Shown: in pieces, positions 1 to 15,000 of the stretch
Layout: the number at the start of each line of letters is the position of its first letter
Position numbering within the stretch: position 1 is the first letter of the stretch
DNA from: Oreocharis arfaki
Lineage: Eukaryota > Chordata > Aves > Passeriformes > Paramythiidae
DNA: 64,000 bases
Reading direction: 5' to 3'
NCBI GenBank assembly: GCA_013398015.1
Contig: VZRR01012944.1
Span: 62,001-126,000 of the forward strand
The notes under the pieces: model-generated
The model's database searches: none
The model's input: only the letters and a program-made list of their open reading frames with translations
Told to the model about the DNA's origin: nothing
Position numbers and translations under genes: made by a program

Positions 1-3000
1 TACTATGACATTAAATCTATCTTGAGAGCTTTCCCAGCAATATGAATATAGTAATTATATGATTAAACAATAAGGAAACTTTTTGGGTTGTGCACTTCCT
101 GAGGCTATTAACCTAACCACTAATTAACCAACAGGAAATTCCAGACCTGAAAGTTTCATTATTGCCGTACTGAACTGTGAAAATATAAGTGTGTTAATGA
201 GGATTTCGTTATAGCCATCTGTAACTTGTGTTTAAATTGTGTCAAGGCAGGAAAAACATAATATACCATCTGTTACCTAGCTATATCGAATTGACATGAA
301 AAATATTGGGAAAAAAATCCCCCAGTTTACAACCCTGGTTGTCTCTTATTTCTTATCTTTTATTCCTGGCAACCGTTAATCCCATGATAATACTATGTAC
401 CACCATGTAGTAATGTGTCATTTATTCCTTAAATGATGTGTTTGGTTCCCTTAGACATTTCTGTATTGTAGCCTGTATACCTGGGGGGGAGGAGATGCTG
501 ACTTCCCAAAATGATAATTTCTGGATGATTAATGACCTCTTAACTTTAGTGTCATATTCTCTCAACTATGTCTGAATCACCAAAACTCAAGACGTTGAGG
601 ATTGTCTTGCAGTTTGCAGTTCTTATTGGTTTTAAGTGAACAAAACTTCTGGATAACTTCTATTAGTATGTTGTGATTCTCTGACCTAGTGAGCATGAAT
701 TGAAGCGTTTTGCTCATCAGACACTGGGGTTTTTGCCACTTTTACTTTATCCCTTGTGTTCGTCTGTAGAGCTTAATTGTAACAAACTCTCTCAAGTCCC
801 TTGATTTCTGATTCTCTTTGACCCTAAAAATGAGGAAAGTTGTCATGTACTACCATATGCTTACCAAGAAATATTATGGATTCTTAATTGTCAGATGTTT
901 GTAGGTGTAATGCAGGTGGAGCTGTAGGTGAGAAGGTGGTGGTGGTCCCAATGGAAAAAGTTACAGAAATTGCTCTGTGGGTGGTGGGACAGGGAATTGG
1001 CACAGAAAAAAATACTGAAACAATTTTGGAATAGTGAGGCAGATCTTTTGCAACTGTGATGAAATAATGACTCAGTAAGGTCAAAAAACGTGCTGGTGTT
1101 TGCATATTACCTTTTTTGTTAGTTGGACCTATAATGTGAAAATGAGGATAAATGGTTGTAATTGAGGTAGAGAAATGAAAGGGTCAGGCACCGATTTATA
1201 GGAAGTCATACTGTCAACAGGCAGCCCAAAATACAGGCTTGTCCTTTGGTCCACGGATGTTTTCTGAGTAGGCACTCTCTTTTTTGTTCTGAATTTGCAC
1301 AGCAACTAGGACGGCTTTGTGGAGAGCTCTTAAGTACTACCTTATTCAAGACAAATGAAATTTGGTGGATGAATTTAACAATAAAAATGTTTCTCTGCAG
1401 ACTCATGCAACAAGTGCAGTTAGAAGAAAACCAGGAACTCTTTGATATAGCAGTGTATCTACAGTGTAAATGTCTTAAGGTGTAAAAACGGAAAAGAGTC
1501 TAAGGGCTGTGCTGACCAGATGTATGAGGAAAAGCCTGCTGGCACAGTCATGCTTGTCCTTCAAAAGGCTCCTTCTGGTCTCTACCCCAAAGCTTTTTAG
1601 GAAACTAAAGAAATATGGCATAAGACAGTAAACCTTGCATGGTTGTATGATTTGCCCCAAAATAAGAACAGTGATGTGGGAAATGTTCTGCTATCAAGGT
1701 GAGGGCATGCCACCTTGGAGTTCTGTAGAGATTTGTGCTGGAGCTCTTAATTCAACATGTTAATAATGTAGGAAAGCAGCTGAATAGTGAGATGACACTT
1801 TGATGAAATTAGAAGTTATTATTCATTGTAATAAGAGGAGATACAACTTTGAAGACTTGCAGAAAAGTTTTTCAAAAGTAAATGGATAATAAAATGAGGT
1901 TAAATTCACTTTAGATAGACTTACTACAAATCAGTTTGCTGTGTGCATTAGCAAACGAATAGAGAACAAAAGGGAAAACAGGATTTTGCCAATGTATAAA
2001 TCTCTAATGACAGTACAGTGCATGGTTCTGGTCTCTGTCATATCCAAAGGGATGTAGTAAGCAGACAAAGGTTCAGAGAGGATTAAGAGAGATGGTCAAA
2101 GGTGAGATATGGCTTAAGGGACATGAGAGCTGAGAGACCATGTCACTGTGTTCTTACATTTACCTTTTCTACATGTACCAATTTTCATGTTTTATCTGTT
2201 CCAAGTAAGTGAAAAGAGAACGTGCAACAGCATTGTCTAATGATGATGCATGAAATCCTTAAACCAAATGTTAACTAATGGTAAAATAATTAAGTCCCAC
2301 TTAATGTTGAGTGATGATACAATCTAAAATCAACTTTCCTTGTTGGTGTGTGACTTGCATAAGAAAAACACGTCCTTGGTCTGCTTCCAAGCCATTTGGA
2401 AGCCTCTTGTCTATGCTCTCTTCTCCAATTCTTTTTGATATAACAAAACTATTTGCCTTTCCCTGGAGACTTGACTGTGTTGGTCAAGTCACAGATGAGA
2501 TGTCATCACAGTAGGTAAAAAACAAGTGAAGAAACAGAGTATTTAATAAAGCAAGAATTTATTTTGGAAGAATGCCATTCTTACCCTGGTATTCAGGGTT
2601 TCCTGCTATTCTTGCTGCTTTCAGACTTTCATTTCTCATGGATATTGTTTAAAAAATATAATCATGACTGTTTCAGGGTTAGGTGAAGTATCCGATGGTT
2701 TTAAAAAACAGTCTTTTGTTTACAACAATAGAGACAATAGGTTCAAAGAGTTCCCAGCTTCACAGATACACCCCTATTGGGGATTTTAAAAACCAGGTAA
2801 TTCTGAGAAGCTTTTCTGCGCACAGATTATTGATACACATCCATTGAGTTCTAACAGTGCATTGGGCTTTTGGAGTTGTGGTTTGGGTTTGGTTTGTGTT
2901 TTGGTTTTTTTCCCCCATTGCAAAAATACTAAATGCTCTGAGTAATCACTGACAAGGGAATCTGAAGGTATTAAAGATCTAAAAATGAATGCTGGGAAGG

Positions 3001-4629
3001 TTTTGGTTTGTTTTCCTCACTAGTACATACAAGTCTTATCTTTTTGGTCTTGGAAACAATTCTATGGATTAAAAAGCATGAAAGATCTGTACTAAAATGT
3101 GACCTGTACAGGGTCCTCTTTAGAAAATGTTTTTTATTTAACCCCATAGTGTCGTTCTATTTAGTGAAATAGAATTCTTTTGCTTCTTTTAAATATACAC
3201 ACAAGAAATTATAAAATAAATTCCAGTTTGTGGTGCATTTACATACATTGCCTTTCATTGCTGATACTATTCAGTTGATGTTTCAATTTTAGGAAGTGTT
3301 TGCTACACAGCAGTGCCAGGATTTGTAATTTAAGTAGATGCTTTATGAAAAAATCCTAAGTGCTTTAAAATTCTAAACCAATTTCCAACAAAACTTTTAA
3401 ATTCTGTTTCCTTATATGGTGGGTTTTCTTTTTTTTTTTTTTCCTAATACCTTGTGTAAGCTCTCCTCCTTCCTCATCTTTTAAATTTCTTATCATTTTA
3501 CCTTCCACAAATATTGTGGGAACTTAAAAACAAAACCACAAAAACCCAACCCCCCCCCAAAAACTGATAGTCTATGCTGAGTGATACTGCGGAAAAGGTA
3601 AAAATAACCTCTGTCAGATGAAGGGGAAATGGCTAGGTACATACTTGTAGAATTGGAAAACCTTTCTGTCCTTCCAGGTTATCTGAAATGTTGGACATTT
3701 GCTTGTGGTCAGTAGTATTAAATTCCATTGGTCACTCCCTGAATGAAAGCCATATGATTTTTGAACAGTGATAAATTTACTGCTTAATTTGTGAAAGCCA
3801 TGAGGAGGATATTGCTAACTAGATAAACAATATATAAAATAACCACAAGATAACAGCAGGACTAAAAAAAAAAAAAAATCAGATGTTTTATTACTGTGAG
3901 TATTAATTATATATTTCTAGCTACAGCCCTTAGACCCAGATAACAATTTATGCCTCCAAGTAAAATTCTCAAATATTGTGTCCTGTGTGGGACATACCAG
4001 CCGTAGGCAGTATGTTAGTGTTCTAGCCAACATTTATACCCTGTATACACCAAACTTTTCCTACTGGCGGTCTTGTCCTGCAAGCCTGGCTGCATCTGCG
4101 TTATTGCCCTCTCCAGCTTATCAAACAAGTAAAATGGTTTTTGTTCTTTTCTTGTTAAGTTTTGAAGTATGTTGCAGAGTGCATTTGACTTGGAACACAA
4201 CTGATTCATCTGATTGTTTCATTCAACCTTACACATGTTTAGGCAAAGCTGATTTAGATTTCTGTTTTATCTGGCATAATGCTGGATGGATGCTGGTGAT
4301 AGGACTTCTCAGGTAGGAAAGGTTGGATAAGGAGCCATCAGTAATGTTGTTTACTCAGCACACAGGCACTCACACAGGTGTTTTCTTTTCACTGAAGCAG
4401 TACTCAAGCCACTTGGAAACACAGTGTGGCATGATACAGATCTAGAAGCAACATTTACCAGTGGCAGAAACTTGCAGGATGTTGCCTCTGATGACAGCAA
4501 TTGCCCAAAGAGCTTGTTGACTGCATTCCTTCCCAGTCCTTGGGCAGACGCAGCTGCAAGCAGCCCTCCCATGGCTGCATGCGTTAGGGCTGACTTTGGG
4601 AAGAGGTAACTGAATTGAGAATTGCTTTT

Positions 4630-4649
4630 AAGCTGCTTTTAAGCAGCTT
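4630..4649. repeat. Perfect 9-base inverted repeat
   Basis: AAGCTGCTT, two T, then AAGCAGCTT. The left arm overlaps a short tandem of tgcttttaagc, so it probably arose by slippage. Confidence 0.8.
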
Positions 4650-7600
4650 CTGGTTTTAATTGACAATGAGGTCAAGCTTCTGTAAATTATCCTACTTTAA
4701 ACACTTTTGAGTTTTTGGTTTTGTGATAGCATGAATATTGTACTTTGCTTGTGAAATTGATTTGTGAAAATCTTAAATTTCAATAACTTTGTAGGTAGTA
4801 CAGATGATCAGATTAACTGGGTGTAAATGGGTATTTGCCTCTGTGGTCTAAATATTCCACTCATCACTAGAATATGCTCACCTGAGATGTTTAGTTGGAT
4901 ATCTCACAGGCAGAGAAATGGGGAAGACTAAAAAGCATGGATGGAAGGACTAATCCTAATTCTAAAAAGTCCCATTAAACTTGTTTTGCGCAAATAAAAG
5001 GGGTGCGGAAAACAGGATTGGATTCTTTTTATGGTATCAAGCCACAGAAGACATAACAAAGCTACTTAATGCTCTCTTTTGAATTGGCTGAAGTAGATAT
5101 GTCAGGATTACAGGCTGTACAAATCTCTAGATGTACTCTGTAGGCTGTTTGGTCAGGTGGTGGGATTATAAATAGGTAGGCTTACTGATGTCAGAAGTAG
5201 CAGAAGGGAACAACAGTGGGCTTGCCATGCACACACACACCCTCCCTTCTACCTCCATATGCTATTGAAGGAAACTCACCTGATATTAATGGAGAGGAAC
5301 CACCTGTGCTATCTTGGAGGTAAGCAGTAAAGTAGAGTAATCAATTTCAGCTATTATTCTCTCTTCTCTGTCTTTAGAGGCTGAGCAGAATGGCTTCAAA
5401 GTAATATTTGTGTTGTTGGTGTTGTTCCTAACACCTGCTGTGAGGAAAAATGTTTACCAATAATTATAAACCTGCAATAGCATATAAGTCCTTGCTCTTG
5501 GAGGGAATGCAGAATTCAGGTGTAGGGCAGTACATAAATTGCCAGAACTTAAATATAGGCCTGTACAAAGGAAGAAGAATTAATGGCTGTTGTCCATTTT
5601 CAGACAAAGTACGTAATAATTCTGCAAAAGCTTTTTAAAATCCCATCTCTGGCTAAAAGATGAGGGTATGTAAAGACCTTTATCCATGTGGACAGACTGC
5701 TGAAATTTCAGTGGTACATTTCTCGGTATAGAAGCTTTTGGCTGTATTATTTTAGGTTGATACTTGGTGCCTAGAAGTTTAAATGAGGTTTTTGAGATTA
5801 TTTTAAATGAGGAATGCTGTTATTTCATGCAGACTGTAAGGCTTTTCTGATTTCTTTGATTTGCATTAATCAGATTTTGATCTAAAATTTTGTTGGGGAA
5901 AAAAGCCCCACTAGTTGCTTGTAATAACTTGTAAATTCTTTCAGTGTTTAATGTGGTAGAGTCCTTGCTGTGTATTTTGTGTGTTCCTTGAATATTGTAT
6001 ACCACTTTTATTGATCATGGAAAGCATTTAAATATTTTGTAGTACCTAAGTAGACTAAATTCCTAAATAACTGCACAATGCCAAGATGGACTTTTCTTAC
6101 AGCAACAAAGAAAGAATTTAAGAAACAGTGTTCAGTTGAACTTCTTATAAGAGTCAGTATGCTGCTGGTGCTGTATCATCTGTTAGCGTGTTAAAAACTC
6201 AGCAGGGAACTATATTGGCTCTAGACTGGCTGCAGTAGTGAAAGTTAAAAAGGATGCAGGGGTGAATACAGAAGTGAAGTGTAGTAGTTACAGCAAAGCA
6301 TTCATTAGGAAAGTTTCTTTACATTCCTCAGAGCAGACTGATGATGGTTATAATCATTATTATATAAATAAGAATTTTTTTCCTACTTCATGTTTAATGC
6401 TGAGGTACTGTACCTTTTTACAGAAAGTGCAGAGGCTTTCTAATGGAAGTAAGGGGTCATCCAATAGCTTTGGTGTTACCATAGTGCAGGGAGCCAGCTT
6501 TCTTCAAAGAAATATCTACTTCCTTGCCTCTTGCCTGTTGCAAGAATCCAGTAAGGAGAGGATTCAGGGGATTTTGAGTGTGCAGAGAAAGGGGATAATG
6601 ACAGCTCTTGTGTGCAGATGGGGATGAGTTTGGAGACAAAATAAGAGCATTCATTTGGGGCCCTGAGCTGCCAACCAATGAGGGACAAAGGTCCAAGTAG
6701 GACAAAGGGCGGGGAGCTCCTGCTGTCAGTGGCTGCAAAGGTGGCCATGAGAACTGCTGGTCGGGTTTATGCTGTGAGGAGGGCTGGGATGGGACTTGCG
6801 GCTCTGCTTTGTACCACCCATTGCCCCTCACAGAGTGCCTGAGAGATGAGGCGGGGGCTCCAGCAGCAGCACTGGCATTTGAGGACATAGTAAATGTGAC
6901 CCTGTTCCTGAAGGTAAAAAGTTTTTCCACTTTGCTTTCTGAGGAGGGTGCAGGCAGGAGAGTGAATGTTGAGGAGGCAGCTGTAAAGGATGAGTAGAAG
7001 AACCTGGTGGCAGGTGGGCACTCAAAGCATTTCGTAGTTTTGCAAGCAGTGTTAGCCCAAGATGCTCAGTATTTCTGTTTGGGGAACTAGCTACAGTCCT
7101 CAGATTATGGGAGAAACCTCTTTATTACATCATACTTTTCTGTATACTGGCTGCCAAGATGCTCCTCTTGAAATCTAAAAAAGAAAATGCTTGGTTTAGT
7201 ACAATTTCTTAGCCTAAACTTAACTCTTTTTTTCTCTTTCTCTCCTGTAATGAGCAAGGATGCCTTATTTGCTGACATGGTTGTCTGTGTAGGTACTCTC
7301 TATACATTCATCATGTATCTCATAGCATCTGTGTATATATGTATATAGGTATACTGACAGATGTATTTAATCTTCTTTCTCAGATAGGAAACTTCTTGCT
7401 TCCCTTTCCCTTCTAATGCTTAATGTCATCTGTGTTCTTCAGTGTACTAAATTCTCCTATTTCTTGATTATGTGAATGTACAAAAGATTTTAAGTGTTAC
7501 CAAACTCTAGGTAGATAAAGGATATAAGTGCTGAGAGAAGGCTTCTGGTGAATGAAGAACCTTCTACAAGGGAGGAAGCTTGTTCTGTTTGAAACACCTG

Positions 7601-8984
7601 CAGGAGAAATGAAAGTAAGTTGCAGTGCTTTCTAAAATTGCATTGCTATGCTTTCTCAATTATTCTTCCCATATCTGAATTTTCATCTGGGAAGCGGGAC
7701 TGCTGCAGTTGAGCCCAGCCTTCTACAGCAACTAAAAGGAGAGGAGTTAGATTTTCTCTTCCCCGTTGCTGTAGAGCTTCTTAGCTGCTGTCCTGCAGTA
7801 CCTTATCTGTTACCCACCTACATCTGTACCCACGTACCTATATTTGAGGCATGTATGTCTATGAGAGAAAGGCGAAGGGTCTGTATTTGCCTCTTTCCTG
7901 GCTGCTGTGATTCTGAGTGGCTCTGCTTTTCTTTTCCTTACCTTTCCCAGCCTCTAAATCTATCCAGTGCCTGCCTCCAGTGTTACTTCTAAAACATGAT
8001 TTTGAACAGGAGAGAAAAGCAGCAACAGCAAAGCTCAGATAAATTGACAATTCTTACTTCTGTTGATGTTCAGAATAGCAGCTGGAAAAGCCATGAGCAG
8101 AGCTAGGTGCTTCATCTGCAGGCTTTGAACAAAGACAGTGGCATTATACCTACTTTCATGACTGGGAGGTAACAACCAAAAGGACAGATTCAGGTTTTGT
8201 TCTATTTGAGAGCCCTTAATTGAACTTTCTTACTAGTCATAGAAGAAAAACAGCTGTATGAGCAATCTTTTTAGCAGTTCTTGAAAAAGATTTGAGGGTT
8301 TATTTTTAGTGGAGGTAACATACGTATGTTTGAGTTTTAAGTATTTGTTAGATTTATTAGTGTATCAAAGGTTAAGCTTCCCCTTTCAGATCAAGCTGCT
8401 CTTTGTTTTCTTTTCTTGTTTATTCAGCCAGTTATATATTACTCAATTACTGTTACAGATTTACTGCTTTCTCTTCCCTGCTCTCCTTCCATTCTGTTAG
8501 GCTGTTTTCGTAACTGTAAATATAATAAAGGCTAAGTGAGCCATACAAGGTTTTAATAGTATTGAATGCCATTCAGATTTTTTGTTCTTTCTTTTGGTAG
8601 CATATCTAGGCTACTTTTTTGCATTTTTTACTTTGTGAAAAGGTTGCAAAAATAGATATAAATATCTGCTTTCTGCAGAGGTATGTCACACATGGACATG
8701 CCAAATTTGTATTTGTATTTTGTGTTAGCCCTGTTTACTTCAGAAGTCTAAGTTCTCAACCTCTTTAGAAATAATATCATTGGAACTAATTTTTGACTTC
8801 ACTTTATTTGTTAGTTTTGATTTGTTTTGTTTTTTTTTTTCCCCAGGAGAAAAAGAAATACTTCTCTTGGCACAACTGAATGTGTTGTAACAAAACTTTT
8901 GTATCAGAACACATTTCTATAGTCCCTCGATAATAATAATAAACTTCATGCTAATTTAGAGGAGAAGATATTGTTTCTTTTTTA

Positions 8985-9060
8985 TCCTCTCTCGACTGCT
9001 AAGATTCTGAGCTTTTGGCTCTCTTCCTAAGAGCAAGGCAATTCTTATGCCTAGAGAGGA
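8985..9060. other. Imperfect hairpin, 76 bases, in the upstream intron
   Basis: The outer arms TCCTCTCT (8985-8992) and AGAGAGGA (9053-9060) pair perfectly. A middle stem pairs GCTAAGATT with AATTCTTATGC allowing two bulges. An inner stem pairs GCTTT with AAGGC and GCTCT with AGAGC, around a 7-base loop. The size and shape resemble a microRNA precursor, but no known microRNA was recognised. Confidence 0.35.
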
Positions 9061-12000
9061 GCTAACTGTTTTTTGTTGGATGGGACAAGACAGCTAAGTC
9101 AGCAGCTTTCTGTTCTCGGGAGTTGGGTCTTTCATATGTTTTTAGTGAGCTTGAAAAGATCATTGTAGTATTAGTTATGATTTGTCTTTGAAGGACAATG
9201 AATTAGTTTTTTTTTCTTGAAAAGTTTTAAATTTGTACTTTAATGAATTACATGATATTTTTATATACCTGAGTTAGTGCCCCTTTAATGCTAAGAGGGT
9301 TACAGTTAAAAACATGCCCATAATACAGATTTGTGTTTATGTTGTCTCAGAATTGCCTCTTTTTCCTTCTATTGAGAGAAAACGTTTAATGAATTATGGC
9401 TCAAATACAATCACTTCTGTTTTCAAGGCTGTCACTGCCATGGGGACAAATAATCAGAGGGGCCAAGTGTCTGTTCCAAATGGTCTGGAGGGAAATGAAG
9501 GATTCATTTGCTGCTTTCTTGCTTTTAGTGTGAACCAGACATCCAGAGATTCCATTAAGCTTTCACCTTACTGTCATGGTTACCGTCCCAGTTCTGTGAT
9601 TTATTTCTCTCTAGGATAAGACTTCAAAAAAAATCTTCAGAGCAATAAGGCTAGCTAGAGGGGTAAATGCACACATCCCGTTGACTAGGGAAACTTTTTC
9701 TTTCAAAAGATCTTTGAAAACATATCCTGATTCCAGGGATGCCTCATTTCCTTGATCCGCTTTATTTACGGAAAGAAAGTGGAAATGCATTTTACATTTT
9801 TTTTTGCTTTCTTTATAGCAGTCATCTGAATAAAGGCACGAGTAAGAGAACATCTGCAGATGATTTGTTCTTTGCTGGAACCTCACTGAGTAAATCCATA
9901 GAGATACTCTTCAAAGATCACTTCATTAGTAGTATTATCACCCAGAGCATTACCACTGCCATGGCAGTTGATATATCAGTTGCACAATGAATTATTGTGT
10001 TGGCAGAGCTATACACCCAGTGCCTTATTTTATGCCATATTATTTTTCTCTATTATTTTTAAAATACCAGTAGTATTTACAATATGTTTATCCTTTCAGT
10101 CTTGGGAATTTACGTAGAGAAGTGCCCTGTAAAACAACCCATAATCACAAAAGATTTACAAATGGTTCATGTTTGTTCCTCTACCTGGAAATTGAAATTA
10201 AAATGTGTTTTTGAACTTGTTTTTTTTCTTGGTACCTCTTGAGCCACCTGCTAGACTCAATATCTGTACAATATGACCTCACATTCTTCCCCAGATAACT
10301 GGGGATGAGTTTAGAATCTGAAAGCTCCTATTTCTCTCTGGAGCAGATACAGCAAGTATTTTTCCTTTATATTGTCCTACATGTATCAAAAACCTGGCTT
10401 GAAGGGATAACCTAAGAATGGACATTGTTTGACTCTCATTGATCCGTACCTTGATCTTAACATCTAACTGGTGCTTTTATAGTAGAAATAAAGAGAGAGA
10501 TTGTATATCAAACAGTGATATTGATGTTGAGATGAAAGCCCACTATCGAGGCTGATGGTCATGTTACATAGCTGCTATGGGGCTGGCACGGCAAATATTT
10601 GGGCTGCTTAATGTTAAGGAAAAATATTAGAATACTACCGTATGTCTAACTTAAAAGTAACATCTTTGAAGCACTAAGTGGCATCCCAAATTTTATATAG
10701 AAGCCTGTGTGCCTGGTAATAATTTAGTGAAGATGAATAGAATGTATTTTTAAAGTATTTTTTCATCTATACTTATGCCTGAAATATATATCAGTGATTT
10801 TTTGAGTGACCTGCCTTGACAACTTCAGTCATTTGCTGGACTATGAGGAGCAGATCAGATAGTAATGCTGCAGTTGTCTCCAGGCTTTTTTCTAGCAAGT
10901 TGTCTTTGATCTTGAAGACTTGCAGTGGTGATGCTGTGAAACCATTATCCATGAAGAGATAACAGAATAAATTCAGTATAGAAGACAAATTTATTCTGTG
11001 AGTGTTAAAAGATGTCTGTTGGGCTGGGAATGCTTATGGGTGAAACTAGTAGCCTAAGTATTTTGTATACCTGTTGGCCAAAATTGATGTATCATTGTTG
11101 GAAAACCCAAATCCACGTTTTTAATATAGGCATGAACTCTTGTTAACTGTTCCTTGTTTGAGAAGATTATGTGTGAGGTTTTGGCTGTCTGCTTCTATGA
11201 TGTGTAGGTGAAACAGCATTATTGTAATAGTCAGGAGAGCATTATAATAATTGCTTGGGATGAGAGGTCGAAGACAAGAAAAGATCCAGTACAAGTTTTG
11301 TTGCAGTGGCCTTTTTCCTCTCATGCTATGATCTTAGTAGAGTTAGATCCTTTTCTGACTTTGAGTGGAAATAAAACAGTGCTGCTTGTACTTTTGGCAA
11401 ATATAATTTTGTAAAGTTTGATTTAAAAAAAAAAAAAAAAGTAATTGCTTTTTGAATAAACCAGTGTTCTTCGTAGTGCTGTAAGTCAAATAACCAACTG
11501 AAGTGTATCTGTTGTGCTTAGAAGGTTTTTAATGCACTATGTTTAATGGGCTGTTTCAATACCTGAGAGATGACTGAATTGCAAGTGAGATCCCTATGAC
11601 CTTTCTTATCCTAGGTGAGTGCTATAGAAAACTTGAGAAAAGGTTTTGATGTTGGAGGTTAGATTCAAAATAATTTCAGTGAGAGTGCTATCAAGCTGTC
11701 TTTGTACACTCACATATAATTGTGTTCCAAGTGCGAAGTTAAGTGCTGTAAACAGTAATATTCCTTGATGCTGTAGCCCTTGATTGTACACTAATCCAGC
11801 AGATAGATTTCCTCTTTTTATTTTTTCTCCTTTTTTGGGGGAAGAGATTCTTGTTAAAAGGAAGTGCTGGTGAAAACTGAAATATCCAGGTCACTGTAAG
11901 TTCAAGTTTCTCATTATTTTATAGTGCCTTTCTCTAGTCACTGATAGTTAAAAATATACTGCTTGTAACTTTTTAACGGGATTTTTTCAAAAATCAAATA

Positions 12001-15000
12001 AATAGATGCATTATTTATTTACTGTCTCAGACTGTTATTTTAAAAAGGCTTCTACGCATCCAGATCACTGACATTGTTATTTTTTTCTTTGCAAGCAGGA
12101 AAGCTGTTGAGATACATCTATGACATTTTATTCTGTTAAAGTGGGATCTGAAGCACATAAAATGTTGACCTTATGGTCTTGGATTTGCTTTAAAAGTGCA
12201 CTGATTTTCTTAAAAAATTATATTCTTCTATTTGTATTTTGCTGAAAAAATTCTTTAATACAGGAATTGTATTGTCATATAGACTGGCAGGAATTGCAGG
12301 TGGGACTTCAGAAAATTAAATTTTCTGAGAGATAGGAGTCAGTTCTCTGGGGAGCAATATAATCTCTACTAGATGAGAGCGAGATGAGTGCCTTGGCATA
12401 AGCAGTGGGCTCCAGGTGCTTTGCTAACAAGGGAAACAGAAGCTCTGCCCAGGCTGCACCGCCTTGTGTTTGTGGGTCCCTGTGAGGGCATTGGGGGTGT
12501 CCCTCTGGCTGCCTTGTTCCAGGGCTAGGAAGAATCAGAGAAGAAACATTTATTTATTGTTTTGCTTTGGCTCCAGCAGTTGTTTAAACAGAAAATTTGT
12601 GTAGAAGATAATATGTTGCTGGAATTGTTTATCTGATGATAATCAGTGTGGAGCACATCTCTTCCAGAGAGTTGGGATTGGGCAGTTTCAATGTCTGCTG
12701 TATAGGGAATGTTAGCCAGTTGATGGGACTGGGACTCATGGGGATGAGGAATGAGTGAGGACCCACATTGAGTGGGATACTGTAGCACAATTTCCAGAGG
12801 AGCTTTTTTTGAGTTGTTGTCTTGTTCGGTTGAAATTTCTCTTCTAATTCCCTCTGTATTAACCAATTCATAGCTAAATATGCTGCACTTTGGTTCTTCC
12901 TGCAGCTTTCCTGTAATTCTATAGTAGCCATGAAAATGAAGAGCATGTTTTTGGTTGTTCTAAGTCCTTCTAATGTTCATTTTGAAAATAAGAACAGGTT
13001 GGCTTAGGTTCTAGCACATCTGGAAGCTATCTGAACTTGAAGGTGCTGTAAGACCACTTACTGAGCACCTTTTTTCTGGCCTCTGAAGTGTTGTTTTTAT
13101 CTGATGGGGAATTACTCTCTTTGTTATGATTGTATTTTGTCTTACTGAAAGCAACATGTTTTGTTTTCAGAAGAAGAAACCGGGTTAACATCTCTCTCTT
13201 TTTAGCAAGATCATAACAAATCAACAGCTCTCCTGGTTTGCTGAGTACCTGGTATAGGTTAAGAGGCAAGAGAGAACCAGGCTTTTATTGGTTCTTTATC
13301 GTGGAGAAGTATTTGAAATGATGGTATAGACTTGGAGTTACTTTTGGTGTTAGGATAAAAGGTTGTGTGGAGGATGCCTTGGTGAGAAGATCACTTTCAT
13401 CGGCTTCTTGAATTGCAGACTAGGGAGAGAAGGGTTTGTAGGTAAAAACTACTCCTGCAAGTGTATTTCCACCTTCACTTGTTCGTGTAATCATGGTCAC
13501 CTGAACTGTTTGTGCTGCTCAGTACCAGCTCTGGGGCTGGGAGTGCAGCCCAGCCTGCCTGTCAAGCAGCTGCTCCTCTGATAAGTTAGAGGCACAAACT
13601 CGAATAATGAAAAAGCAATGAGACCAAATGCAAATACTTTGAGCTAAGAGAGATGAGAGAATTGGTGAGAACTGAAGAAAAAAGAGGCATGGCATCTGGA
13701 AACAGAAAATGAAAGCATTGGGATCCCTGTTGTTTAATAAGAGGTTGCCAAAACTTGGCATGACTTCTGAGAAAGTACACTTGGGATTTTTCCTCCTTTG
13801 TGTGGGGTGGGACATGAAGCATAACTAACCATAAAGCACATTGAGATTTTCTAGAGATGGGTGGGGTACGTGGCTCTGCAGTGGGGGATGCCAGGCTTCA
13901 GCGACCTTGTTGGACCTCCTGACCCTGTGTTTGTGTGTTCTTTATAAATACATGGAATTTCAACTGTTCCACACGTGTTTTGGTGAGAGTATTTAGTGAG
14001 TTCTAGCTCTCTACAGTTTAAGTTAGACACTCTATGACTAAACCACATTTATTACTGTGTGTTATTAAGCAGTCTGGTGATAGTAGCGTTCCAGTGATAA
14101 AATTGCATTCATCTGCTTAATGGAAAATAGTGTCCACTAGCATTTGAAAATAAATCTTTCTGTGACACTTCTTCAAAGATTAAATTCTGTGATTAACTTC
14201 AGATGACTGTTAAAAGCAATTTAAGATGTAAGAGAGAGTAAAGGGGGGGGGCAAGCAGTACCAGTTCACTTTGGGGTTTTTGGCATTAATGTCATTGGGT
14301 GAATTTTCATGTTTTTGGGATTTTATTTATTTCTAATAGTTGTATCGATGCTCTGTACTAGCTAATAATTTATGTTTGGCAGTTATATGAAAGCTAAATA
14401 TCTTGCAAAAAAAACCCCAAAGAAGCCAGGGAGGAGTACAAAGAAGTTTGTTTCATACATTTTTCAGTGTTTGTGTAACCCTGAAACATCCCAGGCAAGC
14501 TGCTGTAGAGACCGAAGTCAGATTTTCAGCTCATGCTGCACATCTTGAATTGCATGCAGAGCACACCAAATTAATTTAAAACATTGAGAGAGGAGGTATA
14601 AATTTTGAATGTGGATTCTCATTCAGTGTTTTTGGAGGCCTGTGAGTGCTCTGGATTAGCTCTGAGGGGCTGTGAATAGTTAATTATTCAGCACAGAGTT
14701 CTGAAGTTCAAAACTCTAAGCACTTTCGGCAACAGATTGGTCATGTGAAGCCTCGTTACAGTTGTTTTTTGCAATGCTGCTCTGGACCTTGTTTGTTCTT
14801 CATTGTGAGTGACTCTAAACTTTGTTATCCCAAGGAAGATTTGTGTTTGTATGTCCAGATTTTTTGTTTTAATTCTGTTGGACAATTATGGGAATTAATT
14901 TCTTTCCTTAGGTTTAAAGTAAACAAACTTTGGTACAGCTCCATCTAAATGACAAGCATATTTTTGGAACCTTTGTGTATTATGTTTGAAATGTATTTTA

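Noticed and set aside
6809..6915. Possible upstream coding exon of COBLL1 (acag before agtgcctgag, donor gtaaaaag)
   Set aside because: Its open frame ends in phase 0 and the frame needed for the next exon contains a stop; it cannot supply the missing N-terminus as coding sequence.
6457..6930. A 157-codon open frame on the minus strand
   Set aside because: It begins and ends without sensible signals, overlaps other open frames on both strands in a GC-rich patch, and resembles no protein.
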